A stretch of 64,000 nt of DNA from positions 4,850,001 to 4,914,000 of the forward strand of contig JBBPUQ010000004.1 in assembly GCA_038501195.1 (NCBI GenBank). The letters are read 5' to 3'. The notes under the pieces are model-generated. The model was not told where the DNA came from and did no database searches. It saw only the letters and a program-made list of their open reading frames with translations. Source of the stretch: Nemania diffusa (lineage: Eukaryota; Ascomycota; Sordariomycetes; Xylariales; Xylariaceae). Positions 11,119 through 23,604 of this stretch are shown here, one piece after another; the stretch's first letter is position 1; the number at the start of each line of letters is the position of its first letter. A program made the position numbers and the translations under genes.

Positions 11119-14007
11119 ATTTCCTACGTGTAAGTTGGTGTTCTTTTGCTGTGTTTTTTGCCGTGGCAAGCTTGTCTGCAGTTGCTGTGGTTGAAGTAGA
11201 AGAAATAGCTAGGAGCGGCCACAGGTTATTATAGGGTGAGGAGTTTAGTGCTTAGTTGTCGGATAGAGTTTGCTAGAGGTAGTGTAAGTGTGGAAGAGAG
11301 GAAGGAAAATATATGTCGTGAGATGGCAGTGATGGCAAATACGTATGACCATGGAAGTGGCTGCGCAGAAAGAGGGACTCGGATAGTTGAGGTTGGAGCC
11401 GCTGTACGCATCCACCGTAGCGCTAGTCGATCGTCTTGGCATGCTGCGCCAACAGGGGTTAACAAGGTTGGTTGGTGGATTCAACTTGTTATCCAGGAGA
11501 CCTCACTGGACTGGGAAAGTCCCTAGCGCATTACAGGTACTCTCTGTACAGAGTACCGAGTACCGTGCATTAGGTGTCAAATATCTTCTTACAGCACCTA
11601 CAGCACCTATCTGGTCAGGTACGCCTAGGTGTACTCAAAGTATCCTAGGTACAGAGTATATGGGTGCCTACTACATATAACTCTTACCGTCATGATCTAA
11701 TCCACCGATAGGTACCTGGGTACTTACAGCAGACAACAACTCATCTAATGTTGGCCACGGTCTGTTATTGTTACCTGCTCAGCCCGGTTAGGTTGATGCT
11801 GTCTCTACTGTAGCACGGAGTATGCTAGATAGATATGATATGTTCTAGAAGTGAGTGTTTTGCTGCGGGGAAATTTGGAGTGGCGATGCAGACTTTGGTC
11901 TGATTAGCAGTCCTAAGCTTATTTGTCCCAACTGCGTCATGCTGCCGCGCAGCAAGACGGGCTATGTAACTCTCCGTTATTTCAAGGCGCAGCGATACAT
12001 CTTTGATTACGACTTCCGTAACCGACGCGAATACGATAGGCTGGGCTTATCCTGTCTACAAGATAGAAGCCTGTTCGAACCAACCTTCATTGGTTTCGCG
12101 GACATTCTAGACTGCTCACGTCTTCTTCTGATTAGTAACTATAATCAGACTTTCGATATTGACTCTCTAGACAAGCATTCATATTGTTATGGCTGTGTTC
12201 AGGAGAAAACTGCGGTTAATAACAATCCTACTGCTTGGGTACATGATATGTAAAATTGATTGACGACCTTTTTACATATCAAAAGCGTTTGTTTATGGCG
12301 TGCTATTGTAGTACAAGTACTTACATGAGCTATCAAGTCATAAACTCGTGCTGAAACGCAACGTACCTAGGGTATCGAGCTCTGTGGATTTGGTTTCATC
12401 CAGAACCATAAGACGATGGGATTTCGGTGTTTCGGTGGTTGTTTGTCATTGGGCACAGCCCCATTGGCCTCCACTACTGCGTAGGTACAGAGTATACGTT
12501 ACGGTTCTGACCCAGAATTTGATAGTGCAGATCCCTAATCAGGTGCCTTGAGCCGGTACTGTACCCCACACAATTCGCCTTACTTGTGCACATAAGAATG
12601 CTCCACAACCCCATCGCACGTCGACACGGCGAGATTTGTATGAACTAACCCTTCAGCTCAGCCTCCTCCTGACTTGTCTTGACACACAGAGAATGCTGCG
12701 GCGTTGCCTATCTAGATAAAGTAGAAGTCTACCTAGTCAACAACACATGATATATATGTCTACCCCTGCCTAACCCATCTCATCTCTCCCAATACAATAA
12801 CGCAGCCCAGCCACATGAAAGAGAAGAGCCTTTAGTTGATATTGCACCAAGGCAGGGCAAAGTTGGTGATGACAAGCCCAGCCAATTGCTAACTACCCAG
12901 ACGGGTAGGCCACAGCATAGACAGTGCTGCACAGGTTTATCAAGTCTCTAGCTGACCTGCAAGGCATACCTATGTCAGGCATAGAATACCTTTGATTCTG
13001 CTGACGACTGGAGATAATAGCATCCAATCGATCAAATACAGACCCCATTTCATCTCACAATGTTAGCAAGTTCATGGCCTATCCTACATAGGAACCCAAT
13101 CCGTTAGTATTTGAACTTCAGCTGTGCCACTGGAACAGGTAGGAAGCTACAGGTTCTACGTCATATGGAGGTATAAGTATACCACTAAAAAGAAGCTAAG
13201 CAGGTAGAAAGAAGTACCCATGTACATGTGTAACATGGGTTTAACTCAAGCCTTGTGGAGTAACTGATCTACATAGGCGGATGCCATTGTTTAAATTTCT
13301 TATCGATACCTACCCTAATGCACATCCATTTTACAGCTCGCTGTTGAAGATTCATAGCTCCCTCCCTACATTTGTGTTGTACACTTGTTACACCTCTGTC
13401 TTGTGCACAAGCTTGCTCATTGTCGGCGTTGCCTACCTCATCAGCAATTTTTGTCTTTTTAACAAACCTAGATAATTGTACCTCCTTCCCAGCAACCACA
13501 CCCCGCCTTGCAACTCTACTACTTCTTAACCTCTCTACCATAGCAACTGCGATGGAAATATTCAACTGGCACCACCCTAGCAACCGCCGGTTGTTCTTTT
13601 ATTGAGAAGAGGCCATCTCTCCAGCATTTTACAACACATGCGCCTGGGTAGCCTTCACTTCCCACCGCCTCCCATGAGCTACGCGCTCTTTCCCTACCTC
13701 AGGACCAAATCGGACATCCCAATCCTTAGTTCCATGTAGGCACAACTCCCACCTCATTCCAACCTTTCTCCCTCCTATCAACCTCCCGCCACTACAACAT
13801 GCTTGGGACGCCTGGTCCTAATAGAAGCCATCTGACGACTTGTTTCATCCCATCTACACTAAATCGCCAGCTTGCATCTCCCACCACTTGCTCTTGTCTG
13901 GTCGCGCACTAGTCGATTGCCCCGCTCTGTGCCCTCTACTCATCGACATCTGTCACCTCTTTTCTCCTCTGACTTGACGCCTTGCGTGCTTATTGCAGGT
14001 ATCCGCT
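11119..14007. other. Large divergent spacer between rcn1 and tad3
   Basis: About 2.9 kb without a gene I can support. It contains promoters of both flanking genes and repeated CTAGGTAC/GTACAGAGTA motifs (11540-11720, 12480-12495). The stretch 13290-13990, just before tad3, is pyrimidine-rich (CTTCT, CCTCCC), as often seen in fungal promoters and 5' leaders. A 132-codon frame at 11855-12253 begins with GTG and has no recognisable domain. Confidence 0.5.
11357..11365 (+). promoter_or_regulatory. Possible Crz1/CrzA site upstream of rcn1
   Basis: GTGGCTGCG lies about 240 bp upstream of the rcn1 ATG. It carries the GTGGCTG core known for calcineurin-dependent response elements, with a mismatch in the flank to the Aspergillus consensus as I recall it. 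Calcipressin genes are common targets of calcineurin/Crz1 feedback. A seven-base core can occur by chance. Confidence 0.3.
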
Positions 14008-15527
14008 ATGAGCGATTCCATGAAGGAAGTCGTCGAGTCGATCGACCCCGTCTCGAGACGGCTCATTCCTGCGAATATTGATTCTGGAACTCTGGTGCCG
14101 CTTAAAACTACGCTTGAGCTGCGAGACAACCTTACCCTTGGCCTCGCCTATATTACCCGGGCTCCCACTCGCTCTACCAACGATGTCGTGACGTACGTTC
14201 TCCATGCTCTTATCTGGCCTGCAACCCAGTAACTACATGCTAACATCTGTTTCCTAATAGAATTGCCCGAGCCCTGGCCGGTGACGATGCGGCTAAGAAC
14301 CTTCCTCACTTGCGCCGGTGCTCTAAGCCCGTCGATCTCCCCCCTCACCTCAAGTCGCAATTCATGAACGAAGGGAATGGAAGAACGATCCACACTGGGA
14401 AGTCCAACTGGCTGTACATTCTGTTGGGCCCGAAGGACGAGTTGCCCTATGACGAACTATTGAGAGGTCTTGCCTCTGTTGATGGCATTAGAGATGACAT
14501 CTTCATTGGCATCATCCCAGTTCCTCTATTGGCTCCGACATCCCAGGTCCAGGCCAACCTATGGTCACAGCAGTTCTGGCAGACTGTGTACAGGAAGAAC
14601 AACCCCCTCGGTCCGCATCCAAGCAATATCTGTCGAACCACTTCCGTTGTCTCTCGCGACGCCTCTGTATGGATGACTTTGGCCCATCAGGTAGCAAGAA
14701 AATCGCGTCATGCCGGGCTGGGAGAGCCAATTGGCGCGGTTATCATCAAACGCACTACACGCGGGAAATTCGATTCTGCTAAGAATGTGACCCCTAAGTC
14801 GGAGCGTTCAAACTCGAATATGACTCAAGGCAGTCAGGGCACTGTAGAGCCTATCCCTGGTGATATACTTGAGACCACTGCCGGTCAAGATCCGCCTGAA
14901 CTCGGAAACAACGACACGAACGATGATGCTATAGGTTCAGACACTTCAGGACCTGAACTGGAAGCCAAAGAAACTACGCAGATCGTTGCTATGGCTGGGG
15001 ATGCCCGCTGGCATCAGCAGGAGAAGGTCGGCCGTACGGGAAATCCCATGGGACACGCAGCTCTTCGAGCTATCAGTATGGTAGCGCAAAAACTAGTCAG
15101 GACGGAGAACAGAGCCGAGGATAAGCCAGCCATCATGGAATTTGAGGCTTTTCAGGATGGTCCTCTGCTTGATGATGAAGAAATAGTTTTTGAAGCTGAA
15201 CATCCGTGTCCTGATGGGTATCTCTGTCACGATCTCGAGCTGTACCTTACGCATGAGCCTTGCGTCATGTGCGCCATGGCTATCTTGCATTCCCGTATGG
15301 GCCGCATCGTCTTTCGCCACCGTATGCCACTCACTGGCGGTATGAGCTCAGAGGACCGCGGCTACGACACTTGTGGTAATCCTACCACGTGCGAGAACGG
15401 TCCGTGTGGTGGTGGCCGTGGCCTTGGACTACACTGGCGCAAGGAGCTGAACTGGAGTATGCTAGGATGGGAGTGGGAGACAGACGCGGTCGAGCGTCTC
15501 ACAGTTGATCCTCACCTACATGCATAA
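14008..15527 (+). CDS. tad3: tRNA A34 deaminase subunit Tad3
   Basis: Two exons, 14008-14192 and 14261-15527, 483 residues. The 68-bp intron has GTACGT, a GCTAAC branch site and a TAATAG acceptor. It is phase 2 and the join reads NDVVT then IARALAG. The start is the ATG at 14008; the earlier in-frame TTG is not used. The protein has an N-terminal Tad3 domain (WLYILLGP, IIPVPLLAPTS) and a C-terminal cytidine/deoxycytidylate deaminase fold. That fold carries GHAALRA (zinc ligand His) and LTHEPCVMCAMAILHSR (two zinc Cys). The catalytic Glu expected after His is Ala, as in the inactive Tad3 subunit that pairs with Tad2 for inosine formation at tRNA position 34. A Ser/Thr/Asp-rich insert (about residues 230-300) separates the halves. 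Confidence 0.9.
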
Positions 15528-16375
15528 ACCTGTTTCTTTGATATCACTACCGAGCACGGAAGACCTGTCGCAACTTTGGTTTGGAGGCAAGCACAGGAAT
15601 TAGGTAGTCCTCTTGTCAGACAATTGCATTATGGATTGCATGACATATGGAGCTGGGAGAGAGGGTCTTCGATCCACCTGCACTGCCATCTTCGTCGGAC
15701 AGCGTCCCATCAGGAGCAGTTGAGTTTTGCACATGATACCCTTGTTCATAAATAGACTCCTGAGGATCATTAAAAATCAATAAATAATTGGGCTTAAAAA
15801 GAACACCAGAATTGACGTACTGTATGGAATATTATAGTAAGCCGGGGTCTTAGAAGAGACGTATAAATACTACTAGGTATCTAAACTTCCAGAGAGTGTG
15901 CCAATACCCGGGCTCACATGTATTGGTAAAGTAAAGATCGCCTACCCCACCAAAATAAGGTGGATAGAGCCAGCTTATCTTATCGCTTTAGGTAGGTAGT
16001 GTGTAGGGAGCTACGTATCTGCGTAGGTAAGGACATAGGGGCCCTGACGCAAGCTGCCCTGTTCCCTGCTACAGTAGAAGTTCTTTATCGTATTTACATT
16101 TGCAGGTGGAAAGCAAGTAGGAGAACTGGATGCGACCGGAACGTGCCTTTGAACTACCCCCTTAGTTCATCCTATATGGGATGTTCCAAAATGCCCTTTC
16201 TTTGACTGTCTCGGCCTATTATTCTGCGCGCTTCTACCACCGGGTTCATTGCAGCATCTCCTACCTTGCTAACAAAGCCCCGTGTTTCGGACAAATACAA
16301 CTGCTCGCGCTGAGGGGGAGCTGCATGGTGGCGTGGGCTAGCGTGCTGTTACTAAATGCTATAAATCACGGATTG
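15528..16375. other. Spacer between tad3 and the RNase H1 gene
   Basis: Contains the tad3 3' region and the RNase H1 promoter and leader. An in-frame extension upstream of the RNase H1 start (16181-16375) is open; see findings. Nothing else recognised. Confidence 0.5.
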
Positions 16376-17499
16376 ATGACGACGACGACGACGATGCCTC
16401 CAACCAACAAGAAAAGTCAGACGGCGAAGCCAAGCGCGAGACCTACTCCTTCCACGACCGCCAAACCAAGCAAGAAACGAAAGATGGATGCCAATCTACA
16501 GAAATACTACGCTGTTCGCGCTGGAAACAAACCTGGTGTCTACCTTACCTGGGCTGAATGTCAGGAACAGACTGCTGGCTTTCGAGGCGCATCATGTACG
16601 TATGGAACTGTGTTTATGTGAATGTACATACACTAAACGTATTCTTTTAGATAAAAGCTTCACCAGCCGAGAGGATGCCGAAGCTTATGTTGCCGGTAGG
16701 AAAACATCGGCAGCGGCGGATGGCGAGGAAAAGTTCTATGCAGTTGCGGTTGGCAGAGAGCCGGGGATTTACACAGACTGGGACGAAGCATCCGTAGCGA
16801 TTAAAGGCTGGAAGGCCCCTAAGTATAAGAAATTCGGAACCCGCGACGAGGCCATCGAATTCATTCGTGCCAATGGAAACGAAGAGGCACAGAAATGGCT
16901 CCTGAGCCAGAGCGCCGAACCACCAAGCAAGAAAGCTAAGAAGACCAAAACGTCCAGTGAACCTGGCGGTGACATCATTGATGATGAGCCGGGTGTGCTA
17001 CGAATCTTCACGGACGGCAGCAGTCTATCCAATGGCCGCAGAGGGGCAACAGCAGGTGTTGGTGTCTTCTTTGGCGAGGACGATGAGCGGTAAGTATACG
17101 TCGATCTCTGATTTGTGTCTCCTTGCTTACACACTCATAAGGAACGTCTCGGAACGTCTCGAAGGCGAAACTCAGACCAACCAACGAGCCGAGCTTACCG
17201 CCGTGGTCCGTGCTCTAGAACGAACGAAAGACCACGAGAAGATCAGAATTTTCACGGACAGTAAATATACCATCGACTGCTCGTTAAATTGGTATAAGTC
17301 TTGGGTGAAGAATAACTGGAAGAAGCCCAATGGCGAGGATGTGCTAAACCAAGACCTCATTAAGCAGATACGAGCTTTGATTGATGAGCGGGATGAGGAG
17401 GGTTTTACGACCCTATTTCAATGGGTTAAGGGTCACGCATCTAATGCCGGCAACGTCGCTGCCGACAAGCTTGCTGTGGCGGGCGCCAAGAAAAAGTGA
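16376..17499 (+). CDS. Ribonuclease H1 with two hybrid-binding domains
   Basis: Three exons: 16376-16595, 16651-17089, 17142-17499, 338 residues. The introns are 55 and 52 bp (GTACGT/TTTAG and GTAAGT/ATAAG); the joins give GASYKSFTS and DDERNVSERL. Two N-terminal hybrid-binding domains are visible (KYYAVRAGNKPGVY and KFYAVAVGREPGIY), each followed by a K-F/W-hand pattern and EDAEAYV or DEAIEFI. After a Lys-rich linker comes the catalytic domain with the full acidic set: Asp in IFTDGSS, Glu in TNQRAEL, Asp in FTDSKY, His in KGHASNAGN and Asp in AADKLA. It degrades RNA in RNA:DNA hybrids. The start is uncertain: ATGs at 16376 and 16394, separated by five ACG codons, plus an open upstream extension to an ATG at 16181. 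Confidence 0.92.
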
Positions 17500-18910
17500 T
17501 AAGCGAAGTTACAGATGAATACACTTTGGAGAATATGATGCAAACCTGGATTCAGCGCCATCGGCTCACGAGGAACCACAGATATCTCATCTCGGGATGT
17601 TCTGCATTGCACCGTTGCCACACCTGGATACATACATAGTCGATTGACCTAGTCACTTCAAGCATAGGTGCTCCTTTGGCCTGAGTCTATGTATTTATAC
17701 GATACAAACATCGTATAGTCCCAGCTGGGAAATGATGTTTGTACGAAGCTTAGAGTAACAAATAATTCTACTTTATTTCTAAGTGGTCATTTTACCCACT
17801 ATAGCACGTCATATCGATGATGGCGCGTACATAGGAACGTTGGGTATCAATAGTTACACAGGCCTGCGCCTCGTCAGAGAAAGGGATGGCAAATACGAAC
17901 CTCGCACCGAGATACTTGTCCAGGCTCGTATTGAACACAATAAGATGTCGTAGCCTTGAAGTCCTACCCATATAAAGGGCAAAATACTCTCATCCTGATA
18001 GCATATTTTTTCGTTTTCGTCTATGTAGTATTAAGTACTAAATTTATAGGTACCTAGTTTGTTAAGATGCTTGTAGGTGAGTTTTTAATTTACGTATGTA
18101 CCATCATTTCTAACTCTGAGGCCTATCCCATGTAGATACAGAGTAGGTATCCGTGTTTTCAAATTAAGCAAAGCCTTCCATATATTTCCGATCATCCTAA
18201 TAATCCTAATAATCATTTACTCCGCAACAGTTTTTCTTTATGTAAAGACTTAGGTTAGAGATTCTATCTAGAGGCCGGATAGCTATCTAGATAGTCGGAC
18301 AAATTCGGCGGGGTTATGTAATGGGTTAGCCTGTATAGAGCAGCACCCCACCCTCCGCCGACCTCAGTCAACTACAAACTTGACTAGAGAGAGTGGGGGC
18401 ACGATGAATCAACGGAGCACAACTGCCTATCAATTACTATCTACCTACCTACCTCCCCGATATTTACGACCATATACACTTATTCTAATGTGCTCCAAGT
18501 ACCAAGTTGGTCTGTTTGGTTCTGTAGAGCTCGGATTGATACGCTATTTTGAGTGGGTTTTATGAGTGTGGGTAGGACGGCTATACCACTGACTTGATCT
18601 TGTACACCATCGACTCCAGTCGTTATTTCGAATCATTGGCGGCAGGTCTTATCACAACGTCGCAGTGCTTCATTCTTGCCGCAGCAAGCGTGTCTCCATT
18701 CATCGTTGAGTCTTCTCTCGATCACCGTACCAGCGTGGCAGGTCTTGACCGGCTGTTTACGTCTCTTTATTCCATCACCACACTCAAGAACAAGAACCTC
18801 ACACTCGCTGACATCTCCCCGCCCATGACCACCGCGGACATCGGTCTTGATTCAGGTATTACCTGAAAAGTTGCAGCTGTTGCTAGTAGAGCACTTACTA
18901 GCCTTCTAAA
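17500..18910. other. Spacer upstream of the antiporter gene
   Basis: About 1.4 kb holding the RNase H1 3' region and the antiporter promoter. TACCTA-type motifs occur at 18045-18060 and 18440-18455. No convincing gene; a 90-codon frame at 18594-18866 is probably leader sequence. Confidence 0.5.
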
Positions 18911-20991
18911 ATGCCAAGCTTAGATATATCCAATTTCAACATTGTCGTCAGTGTCCTGGGAGGATGGGTTTCACTGTTCGGCTTGGTATCATACCTGCTC
19001 AAAGAAAACTTCTACCTCTCGGAAGCTCGTGAGTCTCCTCGTCACCACTTTCCTACCCCTCCCATATCGTGAAATATTACAACTACCCATGCTAATGATC
19101 CCCTCTCCCTCTTTAGTCATCTCCCTGTTGGCAGGGATTACTTTTGGACCCCTCGCTCTCAACTGGGTGCGACCCCTGGAGTATGCTGGCACGACGGACA
19201 ACGTAGATGATGTGACTTTGGTTTTCACCCGCCTAGTTCTGGGAGTTCAGTTGGTTCTCGCCGGTGTCCAGCTACCCAGTCGTTACTTGAAGAAGGAATG
19301 GAAGCCACTCTCTCTTCTTCTTGGGCCTATAATGGTCGCTATGTGGCTGGCAACAAGCCTACTAGTTTGGGCACTCATTCCGCATCTCCCTTTCCTGCAT
19401 GCGCTAGCAATAGGAGCTTGCGTGACACCCACTGACCCGGTCCTGTCCAATGTTATTGTCAAGGGCAAATTCGCAGACCACAATATTCCCAAAGATCTCC
19501 AGAAGATCATAATTGCAGAGTCCGGGGCTAATGATGGCCTCGGATACCCATTCCTTTTCCTCGCTCTGTACCTCATCAAGTATATTGGCGACGGGGGAGT
19601 TGCCGAGTCCGGTGGCAGTGGTCTCGCTATCGGTTTATGGTTTGGAGAAACATGGGGTTATACTATTATTCTCAGTACTATTTATGGCGCGGTTGTTGGA
19701 TGGGTCGCTAAGCAGTTGCTACGCTACTGTGAGGACCACAAGTTTGTTGACCGAGAGAGCTTTTTGGTGTTCGCCTTATCATTGGCTTTGTTCATAACCG
19801 GCACATGTGGCTTAATTGGCAGCGACGATATACTTGCCTGTTTCATCGCTGGAAATGTTTTCACCTGGGATGATTGGTTTCGGCTAGCAACCCTTGATGA
19901 GGTATGTATAGGTTTATGGTTCCCAGATGTCGCTTGTGTAAATGCTAATTGTTGTAGTACGCTTCAACCCAAAGTCTTTACAATTAGACTCGAGCCGTAT
20001 CTGCTTTACTGACGTTAAACCCTGACCACAGTTCACTTCAACCCACTATTGATATGCTTCTCAATGTTACCATATTCATATGGTATGGGGCTATCTGTCC
20101 CTGGCGAAGCTTTGTAGACAACAACGTCGTTCCAATTTCTCGTCTGATACCGCTAGGCCTCTTGGTCCTACTTCTCAGGCGGCCACCATTTATTTTGGGT
20201 ATACACAAAAAGATACCACAGATCGAAGATATTAGGCAGGCTACTTTTATGGGGTTCTTCGGCCCCATTGGCTGCTCTGCCATTTTCTACTTGTACATCA
20301 CTATTAACTTTGTTAGGACATTAAACCCAGGGGGTGGAGCTACACCAAGAGAGGATGTTAAAAATCTGGAAGAGACTGTTAATGTGGTCGTCTGGTTCAT
20401 GGTTATCACTAGTGTTGTAAGTTGTCCTACGCTCATCAACTAGTTACGACAGCTCATTATTTCAAAGGTCGTTCATGGGTTAAGTATCCCACTGGGAAAA
20501 CTAGGCTTCCGCCTCCCTCGAACCATTTCAAGGAACATTAGCACTGAAAGAACATCTTTCCAGGTGGGTCATCGTAAGTAATTACCTGTCCTATTGATAA
20601 TGAAGTGTACAAGGCTCTCACTCAGGCTATAATCGTACATTTTGAACTTTCACGCACTGATTAGTTACTTAAAGTGATAAATGACGTGCGACTGCCAAGA
20701 AGCCGCTCGCGAAGTCGCATAGACAGGAACGCTTCAGGACCACTGAATACGCCCTCGGGGCAGGTATTTACAATCGGTGGCTCTGTGATTGTCCCACAGG
20801 CGCCAACTGAAGCACTACAGTCACCTTCTCTCAGAGATGGTCCTCAAGTCGAAGATATACGCGGCGTAGCCCCGGGGTTAGCTGTAACTGAGCCTCAGCC
20901 GGCGGCGCAGTCATCTGTTCCCCCTTCTCGGACTGTCAAGTTCCCAGCTGAGGGAAACTCCGATCCCCGCCGGCAGCAGGCCGAAGTATAA
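18911..20991 (+). CDS. Na+(K+)/H+ antiporter, Nha1/Sod2 type (splice or frame problem at intron 2)
   Basis: Proposed exons: 18911-19028, 19117-19901, 19988-20416, 20468-20563, 20665-20991; 584 residues. The N-terminal two thirds is a CPA-type antiporter with about 12 membrane segments. The conserved TPTDPVLSNVIVKG and ESGANDGLGYPF motifs contain the Asp residues of the ion-binding site. The C-terminal tail is hydrophilic, with an RSRSRSRID stretch, as in fungal Nha1. Family role: plasma-membrane export of Na+ or K+ for salt tolerance and pH control. The oddity is intron 2. The best donor (GTATGT at 19902) joined to the expected acceptor (20031, before SLQPTIDML) breaks the frame by one base. 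Using the acceptor at 19987 keeps the frame but inserts 15 residues into a conserved segment. The other joins are clean. Confidence 0.8.
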
Positions 20992-23604
20992 CAGAAGCAT
21001 GCCCTGGTAGTAGTTGGGACGAGCTCTTATCATTTAGAAACTGTCTCGTTTTAACTAAGTAGCAAACATAAATTAACATGTGCTTCGTGTTGGGATTGTA
21101 GGACATCTCGAGGAATATATTTTGTATTATAACCCACCTAGACTTGCCTGCCACCTTTTGTGGCTGGACTCGACCACCTCTCCACTTAGTTTGATAGCTA
21201 CCTATCTAGACCTATATTCTACCTATTTTTACCAAGGGCATTAGCAAGGGTCAGCCTGCAAAGAGTAACAAAAAGGGTTATATAACATATCGTAGATGTG
21301 CTGCATAACCGCTTCTAGTTTAGCGGTATAAAGCACGAAAATAAGGCTACTAATTTTGGCACAGTGTCTTTTTATTTGAAGAGATAGTGAATGCGCAACA
21401 GGTAGACTGCTAAACTTACCGAAGTAGGTACGTGTCTGTACAAATGGCTGAGGCGCTTCTTGTAATTCTACCTTTGTAAGATCATCAAACTACAGAGAGA
21501 AGTAGTCGAGTTCAGCCATAAGAGGTGGCAGGGCTAGCAACTTGGGACGTTTTTATGAAGTCGGTCCTCTTATGGCGTAATAGACTATCTACCAGTATGC
21601 ACAAAGTAAGTTTAAATAAACTAGGTGATTTCTGCAAAGTGTTATTCTTTGTGTTATAAAAATTTCCCTGTTGACGCATGCTGAGCAGTTGTGGCTAGTT
21701 ATCACAACTGTGTTACAAGGTGGAGAGCGAGATCAATACTGCGAGGCCAAAGCAAACTTCTTTAGCTCTAGCTACCTAATCAACGTATCCTTGACAGCAA
21801 GAGGTTTGTGTTTGGTTAATTTGCTAGGGGGACTGAAATGAACGATTGAGCTCTTCGTGAAAACGTATATGCTAGGTCGAGTCGGGCGAGCCTAAGCCTA
21901 CGATTACCTCGCATGGTGATTTTACCCTCTCACTCTCTCCCCTCTGCTCTTTTTAGCGCGCTATCCAGGGTGGTGTAGGTAATTACAGAGTGGGAAAAGT
22001 AACTGAAAAATCTATATAGGTAAAGCCAGGGCTGAGCGCTTTATTGAGGTAATGTTTTACAGAAATGCCTTGTAGGTTGTTGAGGCGTTTGTATGGTAAG
22101 CAACGTACGGAATAGATACCTTATACCTGGTACATAGGTATCTACATGTATCCGGTTACCTACCGCACTTACTTTCAGAGCAATACCACTTAATCACACT
22201 ACGTTCTAGCCTTGTAACTTGGAATTTCTTAACAACCAAAAAGCTTCAGCTAATCTATTTAAAATCAGAGAGTATCTCTACTGATTACGCATTGAACAAG
22301 TTTATCTACAATACTACAGCTATGTATCAATGTAATGACTTGTACTTATATAGGCAATGCCCCGCATATATGCGCAGGCCACATAGGTACGGACTTATGT
22401 AGGTAGCCAGCAGAAAAATAGGCTGGACTACATACCTAGGTACCAGGTATGTAGGTCATACCTAATTTAGTTAGGCTAAGCTAAACTAGGTGTATAGTGC
22501 TATGGCTTTCTATCTCAAACTCTTTTATACTACCTAATCTACCTTCTCTATTACTGTGCACGGCCAAGGGCATCAATAGCTATGTTCTAATAGGCACTGT
22601 GAAAAATACTAAATGCTAGTACCTAATATACTACTAACGGAAAGAAATGATACGGTATAGTGGCCAAACTATCTGTAGACTGAGCCTGTTATAATTATAA
22701 TTTTACAGAATACCTATATAACTATCTACCTATAATTTGATCCTACCAGGTATCTATCAATTCTCTGTTGGCACTGCAGCCACTATCTTTGTAGGTAGGA
22801 TGTAGCATGCTCTGTATACCATACCTACTTGGATTTCTCTGGATACCTACGTGTATGTACCTATTTGGGTAGCGTGCCGTGGTACACCCACAGCTACTCA
22901 GTAGTTACGTGTACTGCGTACGCTTAGATCGACAGGGATCCCCAAGCGTCAATCGAAATCCCCAGAAGGCACCAATCTGCCGCCATCCGGACCGCACGCA
23001 ACGACGCCTTTTCTCCTCAGACCTAATCAGTCACGACACGATTGCTACTCTGTACCTACAAGGCGACATAATACTACCAAGAGCACCAGCCGTGGTACAC
23101 GACTCCCACCCCGAAACAGGATCTCCAATCCTTTAGGTGCATGTGTATTTTTTTTTTAGCACTAATCCCTACGCTGACCGCGAGTCCGAAAGACAATACC
23201 TCCCGACAACTGCTTGATTTTCACCGACGCACGATTGACTGACTACGACGTTCTCAACCCACAACCTGCGAAGCGAGTAATAGGTGAAATAATAGCTCGG
23301 CGTTCTGTCCTCTATCAGCCGAAACCTTATCACGATTGAGATCACTCGCTAGAACTAGCATCGGTATTAATTGGCCCTCGAAGGCTGTAGATCGGACCGG
23401 ACGGCAACATCATCCACTTCTTGTACCCCGACGCTATCCCCATAGCCGTCTTACAATACGCACGCGACCGGGTCCAACACACTTGCCGAGCCGTAAGAAG
23501 GGCTCCTCTTGTTGAAAGCATCTCGTTGAATACACCGTTTGTTTGTTGTAGTCGAATAATAAACCACGGCAGACAGCGGAAGCCGATGCGTTGTGGTGGA
23601 AGCC
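20992..23604. other. Large spacer, possibly containing decayed repeats
   Basis: About 2.6 kb without a supportable gene, AT-leaning and rich in TACCTA/TAGGTA motifs (for example TACCTAGGTA at 22433-22442). An 11-bp perfect inverted repeat lies at 21515-21576. The last 600 bp, upstream of the Spt23/Mga2-like ATG, is more GC-balanced and likely contains its promoter and leader. Confidence 0.5.
21515..21576. repeat. 11-bp inverted repeat with 40-bp loop
   Basis: GCCATAAGAGG at 21515-21525 is repeated as its exact reverse complement at 21566-21576. It could form a hairpin or be a trace of a decayed mobile element; nothing else identifies it. Confidence 0.6.

Noticed and set aside
11855..12253. 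132-codon plus-strand frame between rcn1 and tad3
   Set aside because: Begins with GTG, has no ATG near its start and no recognisable domain; no splice partners found.
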